Source of the DNA: Pseudobutyrivibrio sp.
Lineage (GTDB): Bacteria > Bacillota > Clostridia > Lachnospirales > Lachnospiraceae
Length of the DNA: 20,007 nt
Direction: 5' to 3'
Assembly: GCA_017557715.1 (NCBI GenBank)
Contig: JAFYYE010000325.1
Coordinates: forward strand, 1 to 20,007
The notes under the pieces are model-generated. The model saw only the letters and a program-made list of their open reading frames with translations. It was not told the origin of the DNA and searched no databases. Both the position numbers and the translations under genes were made by a program. Below, piece by piece: positions 1-6,892 of this stretch; the first letter of the stretch is position 1, and the number at the start of each line of letters is the position of its first letter.

Positions 1-1336
1 GATGTAAGCACTCTGGTGCACAGAAGAAATAGGTTACAGATACAGCTGACATAAATGTTGCTGGTACTGCTGTAATCCAATAATTCTTCTCATTCTGGAA
101 TAAGTACATTGAAGCTGTCCACAAAGCTATCATTGCAAGTGTCTGATTTGACCAGCTGAAGTATCTCCAGATGACACCATAATTTAACTGGCTGATTAAT
201 GCACCTGCTGCAAGAAGTGGTACGCAGATATATAAACGATTACGATAATGCTTCTGCTCAATCTTGAACCAGTCTGCAATAACAAGTCTAGCTGAACGGA
301 ATGCTGTATCACCTGATGTAATAGGACATGCAATAACACCAAGCATTGCAAGAATGATACCTACACCACCCATTGTCTTTGTGCAAATATCGTATACACA
401 TGTTGCCTGACCATTTGCAAGCATCTCTGTTAATCCTACTGTCAATCCACCAGTTCTGGCATATACTGCACTACCTGCTGCTGCCCAAATAAGAGCGATT
501 ACACCTTCGCATACCATAGCGCCGTAGAATACCATGTGGCTTTCCTTCTCTGTCTTACAGCATCGAGCCATAAGTGGAGACTGTGTTGCATGGAATCCTG
601 AAATAGCACCGCAAGCAACTGATACGAACATCATTGGCCAGATAGGTGTAGTTGATGGATGAAGATTTGCAAACTCAATCTCAGGAATAGAATATCCATG
701 AGTAAAGATACCAATTGCAACACCAACAGCCATTACTAAAAGACAAATACCAAATACTGGATAGAGCTTTCCAATAATCTTATCGATTGGAATAAATGTT
801 GCTATAAAATAATAAACCAAAATAATTGCAAGCCAGAAATATGTATTTGTAAGAAGGCCGCTGCCTCCATGATTACCTATCAAAAGTGAAATAAGTCCAG
901 CTGGTCCAACCGCAAATACTGTACCAACCATAACTAAAAGAACTACACTGAAAATTCTCATGATAGTCTTCATAACTTTTCCGAGATAAATACCTGTAAG
1001 CTCAGAAACACTTGCGCCGTCATGACGCATACTCATAAATCCTACAGAAAAATCATGAACACCACCTGCAAGAATAGTACCAAGTGTAATCCAAAGGAAT
1101 ACTGAGGTACCCCACTGTGCACCTGCTAATGCGCCATAGATAGGTCCAAGTCCAGCAATATTTAGAAGCTGGATAAGGAACAACTTCCATTTTGGCATTA
1201 CTACGAAATCAACGCCATCGTTGATTCGTACCGCAGGAGTTTCTCTGTCGTCCGGACCATAAATGCCCTCGACAATTCTGCCATAAACAAAGTAGCCACC
1301 GATGAGTACTGCTAAACAAACTAGAAAGCTAATCAT
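1..1336 (-). CDS. cstA: Carbon starvation protein A (CstA) family transporter, 3' end outside window
   Basis: Integral membrane transporter of the CstA family, whose characterised members take up peptides or pyruvate when carbon is scarce. About 445 residues are visible from the start codon; the C-terminus lies beyond base 1. The sequence opens with a hydrophobic helix, then VYGRIVEGIYGPDD, followed by VVMPKWKLFLIQLLNIAGLGP and the GALAGAQWG and GGVHDF motifs that typify the CstA N-terminal domain; at least eight more hydrophobic segments follow, including SGFHATQSPLMARC and CPITSGDTAFRSARL. The start at 1336 is preceded by GGGGGTG (1346-1352) at nine bases. A good sigma-A promoter lies upstream. 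The gene stands alone in the visible part. The family call is firm; substrate (pyruvate versus peptide) cannot be told from the sequence. Confidence 0.93.
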   Translation of the reverse strand, partial: MISFLVCLAVLIGGYFVYGRIVEGIYGPDDRETPAVRINDGVDFVVMPKWKLFLIQLLNIAGLGPIYGALAGAQWGTSVFLWITLGTILAGGVHDFSVGFMSMRHDGASVSELTGIYLGKVMKTIMRIFSVVLLVMVGTVFAVGPAGLISLLIGNHGGSGLLTNTYFWLAIILVYYFIATFIPIDKIIGKLYPVFGICLLVMAVGVAIGIFTHGYSIPEIEFANLHPSTTPIWPMMFVSVACGAISGFHATQSPLMARCCKTEKESHMVFYGAMVCEGVIALIWAAAGSAVYARTGGLTVGLTEMLANGQATCVYDICTKTMGGVGIILAMLGVIACPITSGDTAFRSARLVIADWFKIEQKHYRNRLYICVPLLAAGALISQLNYGVIWRYFSWSNQTLAMIALWTASMYLFQNEKNYWITAVPATFMSAVSVTYFFCAPECLH

Positions 1337-1391
1337 AAAAAAATTCACCCCCATTCATTGTTAACGTCCCAAATGGACCCTTCTAAGCTTG

Positions 1392-1420
1392 ATTATAGTT
1401 CTAGTAAATAGACGGTACAA
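1392..1420 (-). promoter_or_regulatory. Sigma-A-type promoter of cstA
   Basis: On the minus strand TTGTAC (1415-1420) and a consensus TATAAT (1392-1397) are separated by exactly 17 bases. Transcription would begin near 1385, giving a leader of about 50 bases before the cstA start. The leader holds a small GTCC/GGAC stem but no recognisable riboswitch. Confidence 0.72.
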
Positions 1421-1452
1421 TAAAGTTGGTGTAAATTTCACAATTAAAACAT

Positions 1453-1480
1453 AAAAAGGCGAGAGCGGATGCCCTCGCCT
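1453..1480 (-). terminator. Intrinsic terminator of the chemotaxis receptor gene
   Basis: A 7-bp perfect GC-rich stem (1457-1463 with 1474-1480) closes a 10-base loop and is followed on the minus strand by five T. It lies 20 bases after the stop codon of the receptor gene and separates it from the cstA promoter. Confidence 0.85.
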
Positions 1481-1499
1481 CAACTACAGCACTTATTAA

Positions 1500-3547
1500 T
1501 CAAACATTAAACTGATCAATGGCTACCTTCAAATCATTTGCATTATTCTTTGTTTCATTAGCCAGATTCTCAATACCTTGAGAAAGCTCATCAGTCTGAG
1601 TATTCTTTCCTAAAATACTAGCAACGCCCTCAGTATTTTCAACAGAAGCATCATTAACAGATTCAATCTGTTTTGCAATCTCATCAATCGATGCTGATAA
1701 ATTATTCATTACATCTCCTATATCAGCCACAGCCTGCTTGATAGTAGATATGCCCTCGTCGTAATGCTGGCTCTGTGCGGAGAATACCTCAAAGCTTGCA
1801 ATAACATCATTCTTAATAAAGTCGATAAGATTTGAAACCTGATTTCTTACATTAACAACAGATTCATTGCTGGCTGCAACTATCTCGGTGATGTTCATAG
1901 CTGTTTCCTTAGACTGATCTGCCAGTGCGCCGATTTCTCCTGCAACAACAGCAAATCCTCTTCCAGCCTCGCCTGCTCTGGCTGCCTCAATAGAAGCATT
2001 CAAAGATAACAGGTTGGTCTGTGAAGTGATGGACATGATATCTTCTGCAAGTTCATTAATCTGCTCAACAGCCTTCAAACTTTCCAAAGCCTCCTGCATA
2101 GAAGCCATTGTTTCTTGAAGAGTAGCCATGTTTTTTTGAATTTCATCATTAATCTTGTCATTTCAGAAGCAGATTTAATTAAGTCCTCAGAATCTGACTG
2201 GCCTTCTTCTACCTTGGTAGAAACCTCATTTACTAACGATACAATGTTTTCTATCTCAGCGTGAACAGTTTCTATAGCATCGTTTGTCTCGTTAATCTTT
2301 ACTGCAAGATTATCAGCTATATCCTTGTTCTCAGCGGTAATATTAGCCAATACCTTTGAAGCATCGTCTAATTCGCCGGAACTATTATCCATAACATGAC
2401 TGTATTCCTTGAATACGCTAACAGCTCCCCTCAGACTAAGAATTACGCTCTTGGTATCAGCAGCAAGCTTTCCTATTTCATCCGCTCTCTTTTCAAATCC
2501 TACAATGTCATTATTACTACTCAAATCTAAAGATGCTACTTTTGCCAAAGCCTCCTGTATCTTCGAAATTGGTTTAATCATATGGCCAATTATTAATACT
2601 AATAACACACCAATTACTATGACAATCACCAAACCATTTATGAGCATCTTCGTCCTTGCTGAATATGCCTGAGCATAAAACTCGTCAGTATCCACACCAA
2701 CAAACAATAACCAATCATTCTCTGGTAAATACTGATAATAGCCATACATAGGCACATTGGTTCCCACCTGATTATAAGGAACTACACCTTCAAGGGGTGA
2801 ACTAGAATCAGCAGCTATCTTTTCCATTATAGATTTAACTGCTGGATTACTTGTTTCTAAAGTAATCTCTTCAGGATTATTAGAATAATAAACTACTGGA
2901 TTTCTAATTCCTGTTAACAGTACATCCTGGTTATCTGCAAGATGAATTCCCTCCTCTAACAACTGGTAGAATTCAGTTTTATCTATTTCCACAGAACAGT
3001 ATCCTGCAGGCTGCCCATTAGTCTTATATGATGAGCGTGCAAAGACCAGACTGATTTCATTTGTGGCTGGGGAAACTGCAGTTACACTGTTATAGACAGT
3101 TTTCCCTTCTTCATTATAGTAGAGCCCCTGAATCATCTTGATCAAATCAGGATCATTCTGGTATCCAATCATTTCTGGCAATGAGTGAGTAAGAACCTTT
3201 CCATTATATTCTACATAGAATAAACTCTTACTATTTGGAATAGCCTCCATAAAATCTTTTGTATAAATTTCTGCAGTCTCCTGTATTGCAGCATCCTCTG
3301 GATGTTCCTTCAAAGATGACATTTCCTTTGAAATCATAAAGCCATCCAGATATGCAAACTGCTTTTCCGTATAGGCATCCAATCTAGCTGTAATTTGTTC
3401 TACCAGACCAGCCAATGTCCTCTCTGCACTCTCTTGCATCATATTGAACATACTGTAAGATGCCATCAGATTAAGTACCATAATTCCAATTGATGTAGCA
3501 ATTACGATATAAAATGTAATCCTTATTGAAAGTTTCTTAAATCGCAT
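1500..3547 (-). pseudogene. Methyl-accepting chemotaxis protein, Cache-HAMP type, interrupted by a one-base deletion
   Basis: Transmembrane chemoreceptor that would pass an extracellular ligand signal to CheA/CheW. The start at 3547 (MRFKKLS) has GGGAGG five bases upstream; the ATG at 3577 has no such site. The upstream frame encodes TM1 (about residues 9-29), a double-Cache-like sensor to about 298, TM2 (about 299-322) and HAMP. The downstream frame encodes the signalling tip (SITSQTNLLSLNASIEAARA, then GEAGRGFAVVA) and ends in FNV at 1500. The frames join near 2154-2158: adding one A there (AAG for AG) gives a continuous SASEMTKINDEIQKNMATLQ heptad pattern and an intact protein of 682 residues. 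Without it, translation leaves the coiled coil and stops near 2075. This may be a true mutation, a sequencing error, or be rescued by slippage at the adjacent seven-A tract. Confidence 0.88.
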
Positions 3548-3607
3548 AAAAACCTCCCAACCCAATTTAAAAAACATAAGTCACCCCATTACATCACTCC
3601 TAATATA

Positions 3608-3627
3608 CCAAACAAATCCAAACAAAT
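3608..3627 (-). repeat. Perfect 10-base tandem repeat upstream of the receptor gene
   Basis: Minus-strand unit ATTTGTTTGG occurs twice back to back (3608-3617 and 3618-3627). It directly abuts TATATT (3602-3607), a possible -10 element for the chemotaxis gene. No good -35 is present at the right distance, so the repeat may replace it as a protein site, or may be chance in AT-rich DNA. No flagellar sigma-28 promoter was recognised here. Confidence 0.4.
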
Positions 3628-3689
3628 TGTTTATTAAATGTGTATTTTATTTTAAAAAAACTAAGAAATGTATTTTTCTTATCATAAAT

Positions 3690-3724
3690 AATTAAGGGCC
3701 AATGTGAATCTCACATTAGCCCTT
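3690..3724 (-). terminator. Terminator of the small unknown gene at 3746-4015
   Basis: A strong hairpin: 6 bp (3694-3699 with 3719-3724), one mismatch, then 7 bp (3701-3707 with 3711-3717) around a 3-base loop. On the minus strand it is followed by an AT-rich tract rather than a pure T run. It lies about 20 bases after the stop codon. Confidence 0.75.
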
Positions 3725-3745
3725 TATATGCCATTCATTATTTAA

Positions 3746-4015
3746 TTATGCAAAAGCATCAAACCTATTACCTGCCAGTCCATAGGAATTTCCAACTCCT
3801 GCTTTACTATAGCCGGTATTTGCTGTTCTAAATTGAGATGCTATCTCATTGAATGCACTAGCAGTTTTTCTACGTTGCTCCAACATAGCTGTTGGGTCAA
3901 TAAACCGCTCCTTTTCAACAGGTTCAGCCTTTACAATCTCCACTGCATAGCTCATTGGCTGAACACTTGCTACCTGACTATATGAATTTATTCCACTGAT
4001 AGGTGCTATAGCCAT
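3746..4015 (-). CDS. Small protein of unknown function, 89 residues
   Basis: I do not recognise this protein. The start at 4015 (MAIAPISGINSYSQ) is chosen because GGAGGG (4023-4028) precedes it by seven bases; the frame stays open to 4147, but that part overlaps a structured leader and encodes an unlikely Phe-rich stretch. The product has no signal peptide, membrane helix or cysteine. It is Ser/Ala/Tyr-rich at the N-terminus, has a charged middle (EKERFIDPTAMLEQRRK, likely helical) and a Gly/Ser/Asn-rich tail ending NRFDAFA. It is flanked by the chemoreceptor gene downstream and sufB upstream, has its own terminator, and its leader suggests translational control. A link to motility is possible from the chemoreceptor neighbour and CsrA-like leader, but this is speculation. 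Confidence 0.75.
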   Translation of the reverse strand: MAIAPISGINSYSQVASVQPMSYAVEIVKAEPVEKERFIDPTAMLEQRRKTASAFNEIASQFRTANTGYSKAGVGNSYGLAGNRFDAFA

Positions 4016-4098
4016 ATAAAAACCCTCCATAGGCAGATTAACATGCAGCCTTCCTCTGCTGCATGCTAACACTGTAATACTAACACCTTTGGAGGGTT
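4016..4098 (-). promoter_or_regulatory. Structured mRNA leader sequestering the ribosome binding site; possible CsrA target
   Basis: In the transcript, CCCTCC upstream pairs with the ribosome binding site: arms 4090-4098 and 4021-4029 form a 9-bp perfect stem covering GGAGGG. Inside it sits a second 8-bp hairpin (4058-4065 with 4042-4049) with loop AGAGGAAG. Thus one GGA is in a hairpin loop and another overlaps the Shine-Dalgarno, the arrangement known for CsrA-repressed mRNAs. A 7-base direct repeat GTGTTAG (4066-4072, 4080-4086) also lies in the leader. It does not match the c-di-GMP, SAM or other riboswitch cores I know. Confidence 0.55.
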
Positions 4099-4177
4099 GA
4101 AAACTAAAATACACAAAGAAAAAAAAATAAATTCTTTGTTTGTTCACTAAGGGACAGGTTGTGGAATATACACCTTA

Positions 4178-5101
4178 TTAGCGTAAGAATCCAGCTACAA
4201 TCTGCTCCTCTGCCTCTTCTTCTGTAAGTCCGAGAGACATAAGCTTAATAAGCTGATCTCCAGCAATCTTTCCGATAGCTGCTTCGTGAATAAGAGCAGC
4301 ATCAACATTTTTAGCATCAAGCTTTGGAATAGCAACAACGTGTGCATTTCCCATGATGATTGCATCGCAGGCTGCATGTCCGTTGCAGGCTGTGTTACCT
4401 TCGATGGCAACTTCAAAAATCTGCTCTGACTCGTCCTTTGCAACAGAACGTGAAACTACATCTGCGCTAGATCCTTCGCCCTCAAGTACAACCCTGTAAT
4501 CTGATGTGGCTGACTGTGAACCGTGAGTCATAAGAGCCTCGTGAATAAGAAGAGTAGCTCCTTCCTTAAGCTCAGCAAGATTTGTGCGGACTGTAGAATC
4601 AACACCCTTAATCTGCACCATCTCCATCTCTACGTAGCTGCCCTCTTCCTGATATACATTAGTAACAGGATTAAGGATACGAGCGCCCTTGCCATCGCCC
4701 TCGCCGTAATGCTTTTCAACATATCTAATACGGGCATTCTTTCCAACATGGAAAGTGTGAATACCATCGTGCTGTGAATCCTGGTCACCACAATTGTGAA
4801 TACCGCACCCAGCTACGATAGTAACATCAGCGCCCTCACCAATATAAAAGTCGTTGTAAACCATATCCTTAAGTCCGCTCTCTGAAAGAACAACTGGGAT
4901 ATGAACACTCTCGCCCTTTGTGCCTGGCTTAACAATAATATCAATACCTGGCTTATCTTCCTTTGTGACAATATCGATGTTTGCTGTAGTGTTACGGGCT
5001 GCGCTTGCACCATTTGCACGGATATTATATGCACCCTGAGGAATGCCATCTAAGTCAGCAACCTCATGTAAAATATTCTTCTGAATTGCATCAAGAGCCA
5101 T
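4178..5101 (-). CDS. sufB: SufB/SufD-family Fe-S cluster scaffold (minimal SmsB type)
   Basis: Scaffold subunit on which Fe-S clusters are built, working with the SufC ATPase. At 307 residues it is far shorter than typical SufB (about 470), matching the short SufB of two-gene SUF systems in archaea and Clostridia, described as SmsCB. The C-terminal SufBD core is clear: CDAIIMGNAHVVAIPKL (about 245-261), the HEAAIGKI motif (272-279) and the LMSLGLTEEEAEEQIVAGFL end. A cysteine/histidine cluster CGIHNCGDQDSQHDGIH (99-115) plus C239 and C245 are candidate cluster ligands. The start overlaps the sufC stop as TAATG and has a perfect AGGAGGTG site, so the two are translationally coupled. No SufS, SufU or SufD gene is adjacent. 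Confidence 0.92.
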   Translation of the reverse strand: MALDAIQKNILHEVADLDGIPQGAYNIRANGASAARNTTANIDIVTKEDKPGIDIIVKPGTKGESVHIPVVLSESGLKDMVYNDFYIGEGADVTIVAGCGIHNCGDQDSQHDGIHTFHVGKNARIRYVEKHYGEGDGKGARILNPVTNVYQEEGSYVEMEMVQIKGVDSTVRTNLAELKEGATLLIHEALMTHGSQSATSDYRVVLEGEGSSADVVSRSVAKDESEQIFEVAIEGNTACNGHAACDAIIMGNAHVVAIPKLDAKNVDAALIHEAAIGKIAGDQLIKLMSLGLTEEEAEEQIVAGFLR

Positions 5102-5841
5102 TACTGGTCACCTCCTAACTTCTCGCAAGCAATACTTGCTGCAGAATCTGTACCAAGAAGTCCTGGAAGGATTTCATCCTTTGGTCCCTGCTTCTTAACC
5201 TTGCCATTCTCAATAACAACGATTTCATCGGCGATATTAAGAATACGCTCCTGGTGAGAAATTACGATGATAGTACCATTTACTGTCTTTCTCATGTTCT
5301 CGAAAACCTTGATAAGGTTCTGGAAACTCCAAAGATCGATACCAGCCTCAGGCTCGTCGAAGATTGAAAGCTTTGTACCACGAGCAAGAACTGTGGCAAT
5401 CTCGATACGCTTAAGCTCTCCACCTGAGAGTGATGAGTTTACCTCACGCTCTACATAATCCTTTGCGCAAAGACCTACCTTTGAAAGGTACTCACATGCT
5501 GCTGCAACAGAAATCTGCTCTCCTGCTGCAAGACGAAGTAAATCGATAACTCTGATTCCCTTAAAATGAACTGGTGCCTGGAAAGCAAAGCTGATTCCCA
5601 TTTTTGCACGCTCAGTAATATTCTTTTCTGAAATATCCACACCATCCAAAATAATCTGGCCTGATGTAAGCTGATTAACACCCATGATAAGCTTTGCAAG
5701 TGTAGACTTGCCGCCACCATTTGGGCCTGTGATAACAATGAACTTGCCATCTTCTACAGTAAGGTCGAGACCATCGATGATTTCCTTTGTAGAATCACCC
5801 TCATCCTCAACCCTGTAGGTAAGGTTTTTGATTTCTAACAT
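5101..5841 (-). CDS. sufC: SufC-type ABC ATPase of Fe-S assembly (SmsC type)
   Basis: Soluble ABC ATPase that drives shape change of the SufB scaffold during cluster assembly. The 246-residue protein has Walker A GPNGGGKST (39-47), Q-loop Q88 in SFAFQAP, signature LSGGE (138-142), Walker B with FDEPEAGIDLWS (161-172) and switch histidine H196. The FDEPEAGIDLWSF form is seen in short clostridial/archaeal SufC rather than the usual DETDSGLD of Suf operons with SufBD, which fits the short partner. The start at 5841 has GAGGAG upstream. It is first in a two-gene operon with sufB (1-base overlap). An imperfect inverted repeat upstream could be a regulator site. Confidence 0.92.
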   Translation of the reverse strand: MLEIKNLTYRVEDEGDSTKEIIDGLDLTVEDGKFIVITGPNGGGKSTLAKLIMGVNQLTSGQIILDGVDISEKNITERAKMGISFAFQAPVHFKGIRVIDLLRLAAGEQISVAAACEYLSKVGLCAKDYVEREVNSSLSGGELKRIEIATVLARGTKLSIFDEPEAGIDLWSFQNLIKVFENMRKTVNGTIIVISHQERILNIADEIVVIENGKVKKQGPKDEILPGLLGTDSAASIACEKLGGDQ

Positions 5842-5897
5842 TTTATTACTCCTCTATGATATCTGTATACGTGAGCAATGCCCTGCCAGAGGCAATT

Positions 5898-5915
5898 ACC
5901 CTATAACTATTAGGT
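5898..5915 (-). promoter_or_regulatory. Imperfect inverted repeat upstream of sufC, possible operator
   Basis: The 18-base element ACCCTATAACTATTAGGT has matching outer arms ACC/GGT and inner ATA/TAT, six of nine positions symmetric. It lies about 60 bases before the sufC start, just downstream of a possible -10 (TATTAT). Its size and ACC...GGT ends resemble sites of Rrf2/IscR-family regulators that control suf genes, but the match is loose and no regulator gene is nearby. Confidence 0.3.
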
Positions 5916-5979
5916 CAATTCTTAAGTGCCCTACTATAATATCATGATTCTTCAAAAATAACTAACCAAATTTACCAAT

Positions 5980-6011
5980 AAAAAAGGCTACTGAGAGATT
6001 TTCTCAGTAGC
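5980..6011 (-). terminator. Terminator of the SGNH hydrolase gene
   Basis: A 10-bp perfect stem (5987-5996 with 6002-6011) with a 5-base loop, followed on the minus strand by a T-rich tract of six T. It begins about ten bases after the stop codon and insulates the hydrolase gene from sufCB. Confidence 0.92.
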
Positions 6012-6020
6012 TCTTTGTAA

Positions 6021-6815
6021 TTAACACTCGTTTGAAATTAATTGTTGAAATTTATCAAGAATGATACCCTGATTAATAAGTTCGTAGATTGTCTTGTAGG
6101 TACTCTTCGTGTAATGAATACCATCCTTCGAACTAACATTGCCTACCACCTGTGAGTAGGTATCAATATAGTGAACATTCTCACTAAGACCCTCCTGCAT
6201 TCTTGTGTTCCACTTCTCAATAAGGGAATTTGTAATGCCAGGATAAGACTTTGTTTCAAATGCCATTGGGTTTACAGATACATAATATACATTTGCTCCA
6301 AGAGCTGTCCATGCTTCTGCCTTTTGATTGATATATGAAACGTACTTGCTTGTGTAAGAAAGGCTTCTTACATCATTAACACCCATAAGTATTACTACAT
6401 CGGTGTTTTCATTTATAGATGACTCCACTGCTGGTACGCCAACATTCTTCATCCATGAAAGACCCATGCCCACCTTTGCTGACCAAAGATTAGCATTCTT
6501 ACCAACAGCGCTCTTCATTCCAACTGTTCTGGAATCTCCAATAATAACAAGCTGTCTTGTTGCCTGATCAGCTGCGACCTGCGCCAACTGCTGCTGCAAG
6601 ATGAGCTCAGCCTGCTGCTCTGGTGTAAGCTCCTGAGGAATAGCATCCTGTGGTGCCACCTCCTGAACTGGAATATCCTGAGGCGCTACCTGCTCCGCCG
6701 GAACCTCTACAGGCTGTGATATTTCTTCAGCCTGAGTATTTTTTGAAGGAATAACACATAAGGTCATTAATAAACCTACTGCTACGCATCTTAAATATTT
6801 TTTATTTTTACTCAT
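6021..6815 (-). CDS. Exported SGNH/GDSL-family hydrolase
   Basis: Probably a secreted or cell-surface esterase/lipase-like hydrolase. The N-terminus is a signal peptide: KNKKYLR, a hydrophobic core (about 10-21), and a likely cleavage near NTQA/EE (29-30). Residues 30-80 form a Pro/Glu/Gln-rich linker with the internal repeat EVAPQD. The SGNH domain follows: IIGDSRTVGM with nucleophile S95, a glycine block near 115-118, GVND with N147, and DGIHYT with D231 and H234, so all four catalytic blocks appear intact. The domain is compact (about 175 residues), as in clostridial proteins annotated only as SGNH hydrolases. The substrate is unknown; cell-wall polysaccharide or peptidoglycan O-acetyl groups are plausible. 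The gene is monocistronic with its own strong terminator. Confidence 0.85.
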   Translation of the reverse strand: MSKNKKYLRCVAVGLLMTLCVIPSKNTQAEEISQPVEVPAEQVAPQDIPVQEVAPQDAIPQELTPEQQAELILQQQLAQVAADQATRQLVIIGDSRTVGMKSAVGKNANLWSAKVGMGLSWMKNVGVPAVESSINENTDVVILMGVNDVRSLSYTSKYVSYINQKAEAWTALGANVYYVSVNPMAFETKSYPGITNSLIEKWNTRMQEGLSENVHYIDTYSQVVGNVSSKDGIHYTKSTYKTIYELINQGIILDKFQQLISNEC

Positions 6816-6892
6816 AATCTCTTTTCTAAATTTTTAAGCTCAATTGCAAAAACTTTTTGAAGTATACTACCTAGATGTGTACAAATTATGTC

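Noticed and set aside
4016..4098. Riboswitch of a known class in the leader of the small gene
   Set aside because: The conserved cores of c-di-GMP, SAM, TPP, glycine and similar riboswitches were not found; only the generic stem arrangement is present.
4113..4139. Inverted repeat ACAAAGAA/TTCTTTGT as terminator for sufCB
   Set aside because: The stem is nearly all A-T and the T run is inside the loop rather than after the stem, so it is unlikely to terminate; sufCB may lack a clear terminator here.
4016..4147. N-terminal extension of the small unknown protein to 4147
   Set aside because: The extra frame crosses the leader structure and the ribosome binding site for the ATG at 4015, and gives a Phe-rich stretch without a start signal.
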